From: Taxillus chinensis
Taxonomy: Eukaryota > Streptophyta > Magnoliopsida > Santalales > Loranthaceae
Length of the DNA stretch: 64,000 nt
Direction of reading: 5' to 3'
NCBI GenBank assembly: GCA_023512835.1
Contig: CM042087.1
Span: 49,503,682 to 49,567,681 of the forward strand
In this document: piece by piece, positions 50,470 to 62,623 of the stretch
How the letters are laid out: each line of letters opens with the position of its first letter
How positions within the stretch are numbered: position 1 is the first letter of the stretch
Notes under the pieces: model-generated
Seen by the model: only the letters and a program-made list of their open reading frames with translations
What the model was told of the DNA's origin: nothing
The model's database searches: none
Made by a program: the position numbers and the translations under genes

Positions 50470-51165
50470 GATAGAGTTGTAAATGAATTAAATGTTCATG
50501 AACAAGCTCGCGTTCGGCTCGATAAAAGATCGTTTATATTCGTTCGTTAAGGAATAATGTCGTTCGTGAAAAGTTTGCGAACATCATTGTTATATTTATG
50601 AACATGTTTACGAACGTTTACGAACAAGTTATCACGAATAGTTTATGAATTTCGTTCGTGTTCGTGAAAATTATTTGTAAACATAAAATTAACAAATCAA
50701 TTAATATGTATAAATTTTATTAAATATAAATATATTTTTATTAAATATAATTTAATAAATATATACTTTTATATTAGTATTAAATAAAAAAATATATGTT
50801 TTTGATTTATTTGTTTATTATTACTATTATTATAATATTTTTCATAAATTATATATAGCAATTATTGAATATATTAAACAAAGATAATATAACCTAATAA
50901 TTAATTAATTATACTTTTTTGGATAAGTTTACGGTATGAATTTTTTTTGCAGATTTTTACGATTTTATAATTGTATTTGTAACTGTTCGCGAACAAGTTT
51001 GTGAACACACGTTTATAAATATTTGTGAACACACGTTCATAATCGTTTGTGAACAAGAGAGTAATGTTCGTGAACAGTTCATGATCATCATAGTTTAATA
51101 CTTGTGTTCGGTTCAATTCGTTAAGAAATAATAACGAACATTATCGAACACCTTACTACTCTGGT
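50470..51165. repeat. Dispersed repeat rich in GTTCGTGAAC
   Basis: Both ends carry many copies of TTCGTGAAC, GTTCGCGAAC and GTTTACGAAC, palindromic or nearly so. They flank an AT-rich middle (50690-50920). The outer parts are roughly inverted. The layout suggests a non-autonomous transposon, but no target duplication or terminal repeat was fixed. Confidence 0.5.
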
Positions 51166-51609
51166 CATTCATTTGTAGCCTTAGTCACTGATAAATATAG
51201 GAAGGATGAATTTGAGTCATCCCCATTTTTAAAGTAAATTTTAATGTAAACGTTTGAAAATTAAATATTTTAATAAATTTATCCGAATAATTAAATTTAA
51301 GAAGTTAATACTTTAAAATTTAAAATTTTAATAAAATAAATTTTCCTGAAGTGATTAATATCATTTTTGATGGAGATAAAATTATTAAAATATTTATCTA
51401 TTTTACCGTAAAATACACTAGTAAAAAGAGGAAATGAAAATAAATAAATAAATAAGAGATGAGATTTGTCTTAACCAAGTTAAAGTTGAGATGAGATTTG
51501 CCTTAACACTGAGGCAGTGAGGAGGTTTGTGAAGACGACGCTCTGTTAAGGCTCTTCGCATAGAAGACCGACCCAGCTTTCCTCAAAACTTGTCTCTTTC
51601 TGTTTCGAT

Positions 51610-51740
51610 ATGTCGGACGAAGAACACCAGTTCGCATCGAGTGTCGACGCCGGAGCTTCGAAGACCTACCCACAGCAGGCCGGAACTATACGCAAAAACG
51701 GTCACATCGTCATCAAGAACAGGCCTTGCAAGGTCTCTCT

Positions 51741-51786
<46 letters not shown>

Positions 51787-53770
51787 CTTTTCAATTTTCA
51801 GTACCCATTCGCTGCAATAAACTTGTTTTTTAATCCTTGTTTTAGAATTTTAATTGGGTTTATGTTATTTTTTAAAACCTAGAAGTGGTTTTCTTGATAA
51901 GTACTGCTTTGTATAGTTGCGTAGCGATGTTGGATTCAGTTGTATGACCGAGGGTAATTTAATTTCTTTTTCTTTTCAGGCTTGGAGTCTCATCACAGAT
52001 CGTCTTTTTTTTTTTTTCTTAAGGGAAGAGGAAAAAAAGAAAACTCACATGCCTATCTAGCCTTTATCTTTGGTACTACCCGCTAGGCGAGATTATTAGT
52101 GGTACACATGAGTTGCAAATGCATAGATAATCCACTTGTACACATGGTGCACACTTGGGTATCTTACCATGCACTTGTCTGATGAGCTCAGCTCATATGT
52201 GCCTATCTGAAGTATGACACCTGGCCCTTGGGAATGCCCCCTTATGGTGTGTGAACAAATGCCTCAAAAGTTTAAGCTTTTCCTAAACCGAGAGTTTTTG
52301 CGTGAATCAGTAGTTTAGATGATTTGGAATCTAGCCCCAGCCTTATGCTGTAATGAAGTCTACTGTGCTATTTTTTCTTTGTAGTGAGGTGTTTTTTTGT
52401 TTGGTAGCCCAAAATCGCCATGATGGTTGCCACTTGCCAGGTGTCAAAACTATATTGTTTTTATAAATTGATATGCAACGCATTTCAATTAATTATTCCC
52501 TACTTTCTTCATTTCAATACTTTCTACTGTTTTCCTAAGGCTTCACTTGAGGGTTATCATTCCTGTTTATAGCTTAGCATTTATGGAAGTGTATTCTTTT
52601 GCAGGTTGTGGAGGTTTCCACCTCGAAAACTGGGAAGCATGGACATGCAAAGTGCCACTTCGTGGGAATTGACATATTTACTGGGAAGAAACTTGAAGAT
52701 ATTGTTCCCTCATCCCATAATTGTGATGTAATGCCATTTACTGACCTTTTAATATGGTTATATAAATATTGCATCTTTGCAGCAATCCAATCTCATTACA
52801 GTTCCACTGAATATGACTTCAGTCACTTTATTGTGAACTCTTGTTTTGGCAGGTTCCCCATGTTAATCGTGTCGACTATCAGCTGATTGATATCTCTGAG
52901 GATGGATTTGTAAGTTAGAAGTTTTAAAAGGGTTCACGTGTTAGCGTTCATGTAATAATCTTCATAGTCAATGATTGGAAAAATGAGTTGCACAAGTTAT
53001 GTATACGTGTTTTTCAAATGAGATATGGCATTGTGCATTGTAGGCTTTGGCGTGCATGTATTGTAAATTGATGGAAAAATATATCTACTTCCCTAGTTTA
53101 ATAATGAGAATCTCCCAGTGGTTTGGTTGTGCTTGCATGTAAAATCTACCTTGCCCCAATCCACTTCCCTCCAATTATTTCTTAAAAAATCCCTAGAGGC
53201 ACACTTTTGGAATGGGCAATCATGATAATGAGCTCTGGTTGGTTAAATCTTGCAACTGAAGTTGAGATTCTCACAGGTGAGCCTTCTAACTGATAATGGA
53301 AATACCAAGGATGACTTGAGGCTTCCCACTGATGATAATCTGCTCAGCCAGGTATCTCATGATATACCCTTTTCTCTTATCATTATTATTTCATATGCAG
53401 TTCTTTTCCATATAGTCTAAGATGGTGTTTCGTTCAGGATATGTTTGCAACATTCGTCTAGGAATGAGTAAACATGCATGTTTTTTGTACAACTAATCCT
53501 AGAATTTTATGCTGTATGTTTTTTAGTTAAAGTTAGGCATATCATAAAGGACCAAAGTTGGAGTTGGATTAAATCACACAGAAGATTTTGAAAGTCCAAT
53601 CGTTTTCTAGATTTCATTTTGCCATATTGCTGCCTAAATATTTATACATTTTTAATCACGTGTAGATCAAAGAGGGGTTTGCTGAAGGAAAGGACCTGGT
53701 TGTTTCAGTCATGGCGGCGATGGGGGAAGAGCAAATCTGTGCTCTCAAGGACATTGGCCCGAAAGGCTGA
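51610..53770 (+). CDS. eIF5A: Eukaryotic translation initiation factor 5A
   Basis: Five exons: 51610-51732, 52605-52727, 52853-52909, 53277-53351, 53666-53770, all in phase 0, giving exactly the usual plant length of 160 residues. Exon 1 starts MSDEEHQF. The hypusine loop [12 protein letters not shown] is at the start of exon 2; the lysine modified to hypusine is Lys52. The SH3-like N-terminal domain is followed by the OB-fold domain ([34 protein letters not shown]) and the end ALKDIGPKG. eIF5A acts on the ribosome in the cytosol, promoting elongation through difficult motifs and termination. Intron 1 carries a TA microsatellite. The gene is convergent with the purine permease. Confidence 0.97.
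51744..51782. repeat. TA microsatellite in eIF5A intron 1
   Basis: About 19 TA units, 12 bases after the exon 1 donor. Confidence 0.95.
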
Positions 53771-55527
53771 TCACAACTGAAGGCAATAAGTTCTATGTTG
53801 TCTGTTGCAGATTTGTTGGCTATTTCTGTGCGTATAAAACTTATGTCACTAGGATGGCTTTTGAATGTGTAACTTGAAACTATTTTGTGCGAAAAAAGAA
53901 TGGAACAATATGTGAGTTCGCCATGTCCCAGAGAGGGACCTTGCAATGACAGTAAGATATGATCCATAAGCAGTGCTATTTCTGTATCATAATATTCTTA
54001 TTGCCGTTTCTTCTGCATATTTTGTTCATTTGTAACATTGTTATTATTACGAAAGTAGCATCATAATTTTAGAACTTTTAGTTAATAAGCTCGTACATTG
54101 GGCAAATGATTGTTTTTTTTAATAATGTTAACTAATTGTATCAAAAGTGTGAGCGCTAACGAGTTTGTTTGTGTTTTATTAGTTTTCAACTTTTTTGCTT
54201 GTTAGTATTTCACTGGACTTATTCGATTGTCTAGCTACAAGGCAGAAGAATGATCGCATGGAGTTCGAAAACAAATAATATTTTTGTTGAATTGAGTTTA
54301 AATTTGCATTTTAAAGAAGTTTTGATTTTATATTCCTTTATAATTATTCAAAGTTGTTTGCAGTATATTATTCCTTGTCATACAGTATTTTTGCCGTATT
54401 GATTTTGAAGCAAGTGATATAAAAAATGTACCAATACAGAAAATTTTATTTACATGCACATTATATAAGTAATTTATGTAAGAATATTTTTCAGTCGTAA
54501 ATAATTTTTTTATAAAGTTAATATCAATCCAACATAATAAATGTCTCGTAGAATGAATTTTTTTCTCCATGTGACATTATTTTATTTTAGCAACTTTACG
54601 TAACATTATTCTAGTTTAACAACTTTTATGAACACGAAGGGCTTGAAATATGCTTTTATAAACCGATATTATAAGCAAGGGATTGCAAATATTAAAATTG
54701 CTGTGTTTTTGATTAAAGAGTGGAGATTGAGTATAAAAAATGAAACTAACCAACATTAATAAATGAAATATCACAACTAAAACAGCAACTATAAGAACAA
54801 ATAAATAAATAAAACAATATATAAAAATAAATAAATTTAGGAAGCTTTTAAATTCATGATAATTAATTATTGAGATGTTAAAGTATTGACATGCGAATTA
54901 TATATGATATTTTATTTTATTTTTTATATTAATTATCAACGGATAAAATTATAATACATTTATATTTAATTGTCAATCCGAATAAAATTATTAATATTCG
55001 ACTAAGTTTCTTTATCGTAAATTATAATTTTTAATGACTTATTTTCATAAAATGAGCACAATGGAGTTATAAATAAATATATTAATTAATTAAAAGACTT
55101 CATAATAAATTTATTAATAATTAGTTAAAATTTAGTTCCATTTTCGGATTTCTCTGCATGCCCAAACCGTTATTTTGACTTCATGACATGATACAAAATC
55201 TTTAGAAAAAAAAAATTACATCAGAACATTAAAAGCATGTTTATTTTGACTGTTTTTTATTTTTATTTTAAAAATATAATAACTGTTTTTGAGAATTAAA
55301 AAACTAAAAATAACAAAAAATTATTTTTACTTTTTAGATCTTAAAAAATAAAAATAATCTCTTCTTGTTATATTCAGTTTTCTCTTTTTTATTTTTTACT
55401 AAAAGACGGTTATCATATTTAAAAAAAAAAAAAGAACAAAACAAACGTACTCTTTACATTCAACAAAAAAATGGATCGCCATGAAGTAAGAGCCAAAGTG
55501 ACAAAACATTTCAGTTCTCTAGCAAAT
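53771..55527. other. Intergenic region between convergent eIF5A and PUP genes
   Basis: 3' UTRs and very AT-rich DNA. No gene or transposon was recognised. Confidence 0.6.
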
Positions 55528-57206
55528 TCACTTAGTAGAATTGCCATAAATGTAGGAAGCAAATCCCCAAGAGGTAATGATCAAAGAGAGGATTTTGAAA
55601 CCACTCATAGGATCATTCAACAAAACAACGGCAGCAATGCTGGTGAGGGGTACCCTAACTGCATTAAGCACACCTGCAAGCACAGTGGATGCCAAATAAA
55701 GCACAGATGTAGCCCCTAGGACCCCCATCTGGAAGGTTATGGCACCCCAGATAAGAACTTCGGAATATGCAGCTTTCCCACCCTGAAAACTCTTGGCCTC
55801 AGTAACCATCCCCTGAAAATCTTTAGTTATAACCATGCTGGCTGTGGTAAATACAAAGGCAAATAGAGAAACCAAGAATTGTTGTTCTAGCACAACATGG
55901 AAGGATCTCCTGCCCAGAAGCTTAACAAAAACCAGCTCCGAAAGGGCAAAGATGAGCCCATGGAGAGCAGAGCCGAGAATGTCACATATAAAACCAATGA
56001 TGTAGTCTGCATTGCTTGAATTTCCATACCGGTCTGAACTTGAGTCCAAGGCAATGATGGTCAAAGCGGCAGTTATGATCACGATGGCATTCACAGCGGA
56101 AGCACCCAACTTGTTCTTCACAAGAAAATAACCGAACAGCGCAGAAAACAGGAGGGACGATGATGACAAGAGCGAAGCAGTCGAGGGTGGGAGGTAGGCA
56201 TAGGCGTATGCATACAGGAGGTTATCTACGGCGCTTAAGAAACCCAACCCAACATAAGAAAGGAGGAGTTGGGATTTCAGGGGGGTAGGCTGTATGCTGC
56301 GAAAATAATATGTGGTAAGTAGAGTCAACGCAGTCAGGGGCCATCCGGCAACTGCGACCCATGAAATGATCCACTTACTGTTGCCACCATTACTGTAATA
56401 GACGCGAGAAAGGAGGCTGGAAGCAGGGAAGGCCACAAGCATTGCGCCAGTACTGAGAAGTAGAAGCATCCAGTAGGATATTGGTCTGCCTTTGTATGTT
56501 TCAAAAGCCATGGTCCCAAAGTCAGAGATGCGAGCACGTAAGGTATGGGTCGGTTTGGGTGACGCTGCCTCTGTAAGTTATATTAATATGAAACGATGTT
56601 ACGAAGAAAACCAAAACAAACAAAGGCCGTTAAGTCATGAACGTGATCAAACATCTCATATGCCTGAAACACTAACATTTCGTGTGCGCTCACTCATACA
56701 TAAACTCAAAAGCTGTTGAACATTAGCACTACGTTAGTTTTTTTTTGTTTTTTGTTTTTTTTTTTTTTTTTTTTTTGGGGGGGCGCGCGCGGGGGGCGTG
56801 GGTGGGTTGGAAAGGGCATTGGAACTCGAGCAATAACCGACCTTTAAAGCTTCAGCAGCTGTACAGAATGATATTAAACAGTAACTGTATAAACAAAAAT
56901 GAACGCCCTTTATTTCCAATAGAATAACTCCCCTAGTACATAGATGTGCCAAACATGACCATTTCACGAACCATTCAAAGCTTTAATCCCCCAAAAGAAT
57001 CGGCTAGGGTTTATAATAGCTTTAATCCCCTAAAAGAACCATACAATGATTTAGCAAAACATTTCTCAACACCAACAGTCGGTTAGGAACACAGCAAAAA
57101 CGACAAAGAAACGCATAAATAAACGAGGAAAATAAATAAGAACACAAAGCCTGTTCGAAAAAATGAGAAAAAAAAAAAAAAAAAGCTTACCTGGGCTAAG
57201 AGCCAT
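55528..57206 (-). CDS. PUP5: Purine permease, PUP5-like
   Basis: Two exons on the minus strand: a 16-base first coding exon 57191-57206 (ATG GCT CTT AGC CCA G) and 55528-56570, separated by a 620 bp intron, giving 352 residues. The family is a ten-helix membrane transporter of the drug/metabolite superfamily that moves purines, cytokinins and related bases with protons. Visible motifs: SYWMLLLLSTGAMLVAFPAS, YYSNGGNSKWIISWVAVAGWP, FLSAVDNLLYAYAYAYLP, SALHGLIFALSELVFVKLLG, GVLNAVRVPLTSIAAVVLL and the ending WGFASYIYG. They fit the PUP5/PUP11 branch. I prefer PUP5 because Arabidopsis PUP5 (At2g24220) lies beside the RLK At2g24230, as here. A second ATG at 56511 would give 327 residues starting MAFETYKG. 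Confidence 0.88.
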
Positions 57207-57850
57207 TAAGCCCGTGTGTTCTGGAAATCTAAATTCAGGACCCCACCGAGCAATCGAATTAAGGTTGGAATTCCCAACGCTACACACGCCTTTGCACGGA
57301 CAACACTAACGTATTTCCAAGTAAATTGAAGGAATTAAGGAGATGGAGGCTCCGGGTGCATATATTATTTGGTGGCTACGACAGCAGCGTCCTTTCCGCG
57401 AACTATGTCCGAAGCTACACTTCACTAGAGTTGTGCAAACGCATACGTATTCTGAGCGGCGGTTTTTTTTTTTTTTTTTGGGTTAAGTAAGTCCTAATTT
57501 AAATGTTATTGCGTAATTATAAGTACACGACTTAAAAAAAACAAGCATTGAACTTTAGATGACACAATCCTAACATTCTATGTGCTTTATATAATAAATT
57601 AAGTTTTAGTATTTATACTCAATTAAAACACAAGTCATTCATATCGTTTTATTATAAATTCGAATAAAGCTGAATGAGTGTTGAACTTGTTTTATCAACT
57701 TAATAAATTTATAGTGATTATTCAATCAAAACTCTTATTTATATATTATCAAGCAATTATATAGATCTCTTTTTTTCCCTTTCACCATCACATCTCTTTT
57801 TTCCCATCAGTGCAAAGCAAGGTTGGTGGCAGTAGAATAGGACATTATAC
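57207..57850. other. Upstream region of the purine permease
   Basis: 5' leader and promoter side of the minus-strand permease, with a T-run at 57464-57479. No gene was seen. Confidence 0.5.
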
Positions 57851-58086
57851 CTTCACTACAAAATCAGTCATATTGTAACATCAAAGAATAATACTATTGA
57901 AAAAGTATTACAATATATAGGTATTAAAAAAATACAGAACGACATCTTGGGTTTGGATTGCATGCAGACTATTTTGGGTGAATATGATATTTAAGTGTTA
58001 CCAGCACACCCACTAAAATTATTTCTCCCTTATTTTCAAAGCCCATACCTTAAAGCAAAAAAAAAAATAAATTATCACTCATTCGT

Positions 58087-58881
58087 TCCCGAACACTACA
58101 CGGTCTCTCTCTCACACTATTTACTTTTTTTGTTTTACATCATTTCAATATTCAAGAACTAAAAAAATTGATGAACCAAACCGACTTAAACTGATGTAAA
58201 TTAAAAATCTTTCAAACCACTAGTTCAAATCGAACCGAACCAAACCGAATCAGTTCGATCCAATTTGATCTGGTCCAAACAACAGGTTTGATTTGATTTG
58301 ATTTTGTCTAAACTGAAAATATCAAATTGGTTTGAAAAATTGACCCAAACCGAACTGATTTTACCTCTACCTTGCGGGATTGGAAAGGAGTTTGTGAACG
58401 AACGAGAGATTGCATATTTGTCCGTTTTAACCTACAATCAGTATACATTTACATCCTGTAAGACATTAATCATAGTGAAACATATTTGTTATTTTGGATT
58501 TGTTTTATACCTTGATTTATTGTGCATCAATTTTATGGCTTTGATTGTTCGTGTACCTTGGTTTCTTTGTGTATTCGATTTAAAGACTTGGTTTTGGCTT
58601 GGTTTGTTTGTTACACTCTCTAGCGTGTCATATGTGGGTTTGCGTTCAACTAGTTATGTTTATTGTATGATTATGTTATCAAAAATCTTTGTTGTCTTCT
58701 ATTTGTTTTGTCTTATTTGGTCTCTTTATTTTGTGGATTGTTTTATACTAGATGATGTTTTTAAACAAGTTTAAATAGTTATTGGTTTATATTTGTTAGG
58801 GTTTGTTTGTTGAAAAATTGAACTAATTAATAGCAACTATATAAAATTTAATCCTTTTAAAGGGAAAAGACTATATATCAT
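58087..58881. other. About 795 bp present only in the left arm of the CACTA inverted repeat
   Basis: The right arm runs straight from the complement of ACGAAT (62222-62227) into the next repeat block, whereas the left arm has this extra segment. It starts with AACCGAACCAAACCGAA-rich sequence. An open frame of 158 codons on the plus strand is rich in hydrophobic residues and unrecognised. It is likely a later insertion. No terminal repeats were fixed. Confidence 0.6.
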
Positions 58882-59839
58882 AAAAATATTAGATTACAAG
58901 ACAGTGAAGAACACTGGACTGTACTGAACATAGAATATTGACTGGAAGATAGTAAAGAACACTAGACTATAGGGTAAAATTGAACATTTTTATATATTCT
59001 GGGCTTCACTGAAAATTTCTACAGTGTAAAATGAAGACATTGGACTACATTGAACATTTTTTCGTCGTGTTCTTCAGTTTTATATATGTACTGCATGGTA
59101 AAGTTGAACCCACCATGTCCATCTTGTTGATAGCTAATGTTTGCTAACCATTAAATAATTTGTGATTTTTTGATAATATTAGAAGGTGTTAGGTATATTT
59201 GATTTCTATGGACAAGATATAAGTTTTTTGTCCATACATTCTCCATCTATAACCATCACCAAAGATCCCTGTGTCACTAGCTACACACACTACTACTTTA
59301 TTTTTCTTTCTAGGCTTAGACGAAGAGCTTGAATGAAGAATGTGGTTCAGTGCATTTTTTTCTCCCTAGTTATTAAGCTAGTATGAAATCAATAGTCTGC
59401 CCATGCTATGACACAATCACCTTACACTAATTAACATAAAAAGAAACATAATTAGGAAGCACATGCATGTACAACCTTCGTTTTGGCTCAAGTTCATCAA
59501 CATACTCAGCCCCAACCTTAAACTCAAAAACAACATCACAACTATTTTTCATACTTTTTCTCTCATACAATTAATTCTTACTAAGCCTAACAACTACTTT
59601 TGAGAGAAAAGTATCTTCATAATATAAAGTAAAATCACCTCTCAAAATGGTACATCCATCATAATTATACCAACTCACATTGTCTCACCTCTTGTGGATA
59701 CAACCAAATGAATCATTATATCAAATAATGAAGTTAGAAAATAATATTTCAATTTGAAAAGAGTTTTTGCTGCCTCTAATTCTAATTGTACGATCTCTTC
59801 CATGTCAACTACATGTTGACACATTCCATAAAAAAGCTT

Positions 59840-61720
59840 GCAAAGTCAAGGAATCTCCACTCTAAGACTTTCTTCTATTAAACTTTTAATTGCAACAATC
59901 AACAATTGTTGCATAAGAACATGACAATCATAGGATTGAAGTCTTGTCAACTTATGTTTCTCCATATTAACACAACTGCAAATTTTAGAGTTATATCCAT
60001 AAGGCAGTTTTAGGTCAAATGGTCTCTTACAAAACAACTTCTTATCAGATTTTGATAGTGTATATGATGCAGGAGGAAGGCAAGTGATATTATTTTCTTC
60101 ATATGGATGGAGTTATGGCATAATGCCCATCAATTCTAAGTCTAATCTTTATTGTCAGTGATCTTTTGATTTCCCCTTACAATCAACAATGTATTAATTA
60201 TACTTTCACAAATATTCTTCTCAACATGCATGACATTTGAATTGTGACGCACAAGCAAGACCACCTAATAAGGTAAAGTAAAAAAAATTGATTTCTTCTT
60301 CCACATTATATCTTCTTCATCATGGTTTCTCCTCTTCGTACCTTTTCTAAAATTATTGACCATATAGAGTAATTGCTCGTCCACTTCAGTACCCTTTGCT
60401 ATGGTAGGATATAGTGTTGCTTTATTCTTTAACTTAGTATAAGTAAATTTCTTTTTTTGTAAGGATGATTCACATGTAGAAATTTGATATGGTTACAAAA
60501 ACACATCTTCTTACTATGTTTCAACTATTGAGCATGTGTAAGGAAGATGTGTTTTTGTATGCCAACCAGCAAAATTTCTGTATGCTGGAAAATCATTTAT
60601 TGTTCATAAAAATATAGCCCTTATATTAAAATTTTTCTTTTTAGAAGCATCATATGTATACACTCCTCTCCAAAAATCTTGTAACCCATCTATCAAAGGT
60701 TATAAGTAAATGTCTGCATCATTTCCAGTTTTTTTAGATCCTGGAATCAATGTAGATAGGAAAGTAAACAAATCCTTCATACACAACGAAGGTGGCATGT
60801 TATATACAACGAGCATTATTAGCCAACAACTTTATGTAGAACTCATATTTTTATATGGGTTGTTCCCATTAGTGGCAAGTCCAAGCCTAAGATTGTTAGA
60901 CTCAAGTGAAAACTCTGGCCAGCTTTCATCAATAGCATTCTAGGCCTCCAAATTTACAAGGTGTTATATCTTCTCATCAGTGCTTTTATTATAAGAATGT
61001 CATCTTAGATTTAAAATTGTCTCCTTAAATCTAAACATCCTCTGCAGCCTAAGTATAATGGGGAAACACCTTACAACTTTTGCCGCATGGCCTATCATAA
61101 TTTCCTCAATGTGCTCATTTTCCTTCCATCTTGAGGTTTCACACTTGGGACATAGTTGGGCAGCAGCATTTTCTTTTGTGAATATGTAATAATCATGGAC
61201 ACAAGCATGAATTTAGGTGTAGTTTAGATAAAACTTGTTTAGAAATTGTTTCACCAAATAGATAGATGTTAAAAGAAGATTATTTTCCAACAACATATCT
61301 ATCATTAGTTCTAACAGCTCATTAAAACTTGCATCTGACCATCCATGTTTTGTTTTCAAATTATATTGTTCAACGATCGAGGAAAGTTTGTTGTATTTTA
61401 ATAGCCATCATACAATGGACTTTTTGCATCTTCCAAAGTAGATCTAAAATTTTTGTCACTATTATTAACCTCCAAATCATTAGTATTTCCCGTGTTAATT
61501 TTATAACCCATAAAGAATTCATGATATGCAGCTCTAGCATCTCTGTCATTGTCATGATTTTGAATTGAATCCTCTCCATGATGAAACCATGTTTTGTAAT
61601 TTCTATCCATGCCATGCAGTACCAAGTGAACATGAACCTCATCCACGAGTTAATGACCTAGATTTTAACATTGGTTACAAGGGCAAAGAATCTTATTTGG
61701 AAAACCAGCATTTCTTTTTA
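59840..61720 (-). pseudogene. TNP2-type transposase remnant
   Basis: Minus-strand pieces in the right order. A transposase-associated zinc region (NAGFPNKILCPCNQC, then VHVHLVLHGMDRNYKTWFHHGE) lies near 61570-61710. A DDE-domain segment with LRLGLATNGNNPYKNMS, CMKDLFTFL and IPGSKKTGND lies near 60690-60940. LKLPYGYNSKICSCVNMEKHKLT with YDCHVLMQQLL lies near 59880-60020. Stops separate the pieces. Confidence 0.85.
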
Positions 61721-62463
61721 TAGTATTAATAAAATCTATTGCTTCTTTATCGTACTCTTCTGTGTATTTATATTATAGTGATATAAAGTACTCACTTACT
61801 AATCATGTGTTTAATTAGTGGGTAGAAGTAGCAAAAAAAAACTTATGTAGTTACTAACCTATTAAGATGGATCCATGTCTTGTCTATAGACATCACATCT
61901 ACCCAACACCTATTAATATCATAAAAAAAAATCATGAATTATTTAATGATTAGCAAACACTAGCTATCAACAAAATGGACAAAATGTAGTGGGTTTAACT
62001 TTACCCTGCAGTACATATATAAAATTGAAGAACACAACAAAAAAAATATTCATTGCAGTCTAGTTTCTTCATTTTACACTACATAAATGTTCATTGTAGT
62101 TTAGAATATATAAAAATGTTTAATCTTACACTATAGTCTAGTGTTCTTTATTGTCTTCCAGTCAATGTTCTATGTTCAGTGAAGTCCAGTATTCTTCACT
62201 GTCTTGCAGTCCAATGTTTTTACGAATGAGTGAGAGTTTTTTTAAGGTATGGATGTCGAAAACAAAGGAGAGATAATTTTAGTTTCAGGCGTACCAGTAA
62301 CATTTAGCATTTGACGAAAAATATTCCGCTCACCCAAAATAGTCCACTCGCAATACAAACCCAAGATGCCACTCCAATTTTTTTGAATAACTACATATTG
62401 TAATACTTTTTCGATAATGTTATCCTTTTATGTTATGGTAGGCCCGATTTCTTGTCGTAGTTG

Positions 62464-62623
62464 TACATGATTACCTTTGATGTATGATTGTACAAGATAT
62501 ATGTTGAGAAAACACCCGTGATTTTGTCTCTTTTGGTGCTTGTCACAACCCCTTGATCCTTCGATTATGGGCAATGAGAAGTCACGTTCTCGGTTCTAGC
62601 TTCCTGGAATCGGGAGTGTGACA
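62464..62623 (+). repeat. Fragment of the same LTR family as the solo LTR
   Basis: 160 bp matching the last part of the solo LTR (27902-28066) in the same orientation, including GATTACC(C/T)TTGATGTATGA, CAACCCCTTGA and the end GTGACA. It begins right at the CACTA border. Confidence 0.8.

Larger units (their letters stand above)
49616..51609. other. RLK 3' UTR, simple repeats and eIF5A promoter
   Basis: Contains an AT microsatellite at 50122-50171 and a shorter one at 50410-50427. The GTTCGTGAAC-rich repeat at 50470-51165 is listed separately. No gene was seen. Confidence 0.6.
57854..62463 (-). mobile_element. CACTA/En-Spm transposon with long inverted repeats, decayed
   Basis: The left end starts CACTACAAAATCAGTC. 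The right end on the minus strand reads CAACTACGACAAGAAATC, close to the CACTACGACAAGAAA ends of plant CACTA elements with one extra base. The outer inverted repeats are long: 57854-58086 plus 58882-59222 on the left pairs with 61875-62463 on the right at roughly 75-85% by eye. A TNP2-type transposase remnant lies between on the minus strand. TAC occurs at 57848-57850 and 62464-62466 and may be the 3 bp target duplication if the left end is CTTCACTA. Stops and frameshifts show that it is inactive. Confidence 0.85.

Noticed and set aside
56334..56537. Alternative frame starting MLASLTLG upstream of the permease
   Set aside because: Counting the exon 2 leader (59 bases) plus 16 bases of exon 1 keeps the permease frame, so this is only a shadow.
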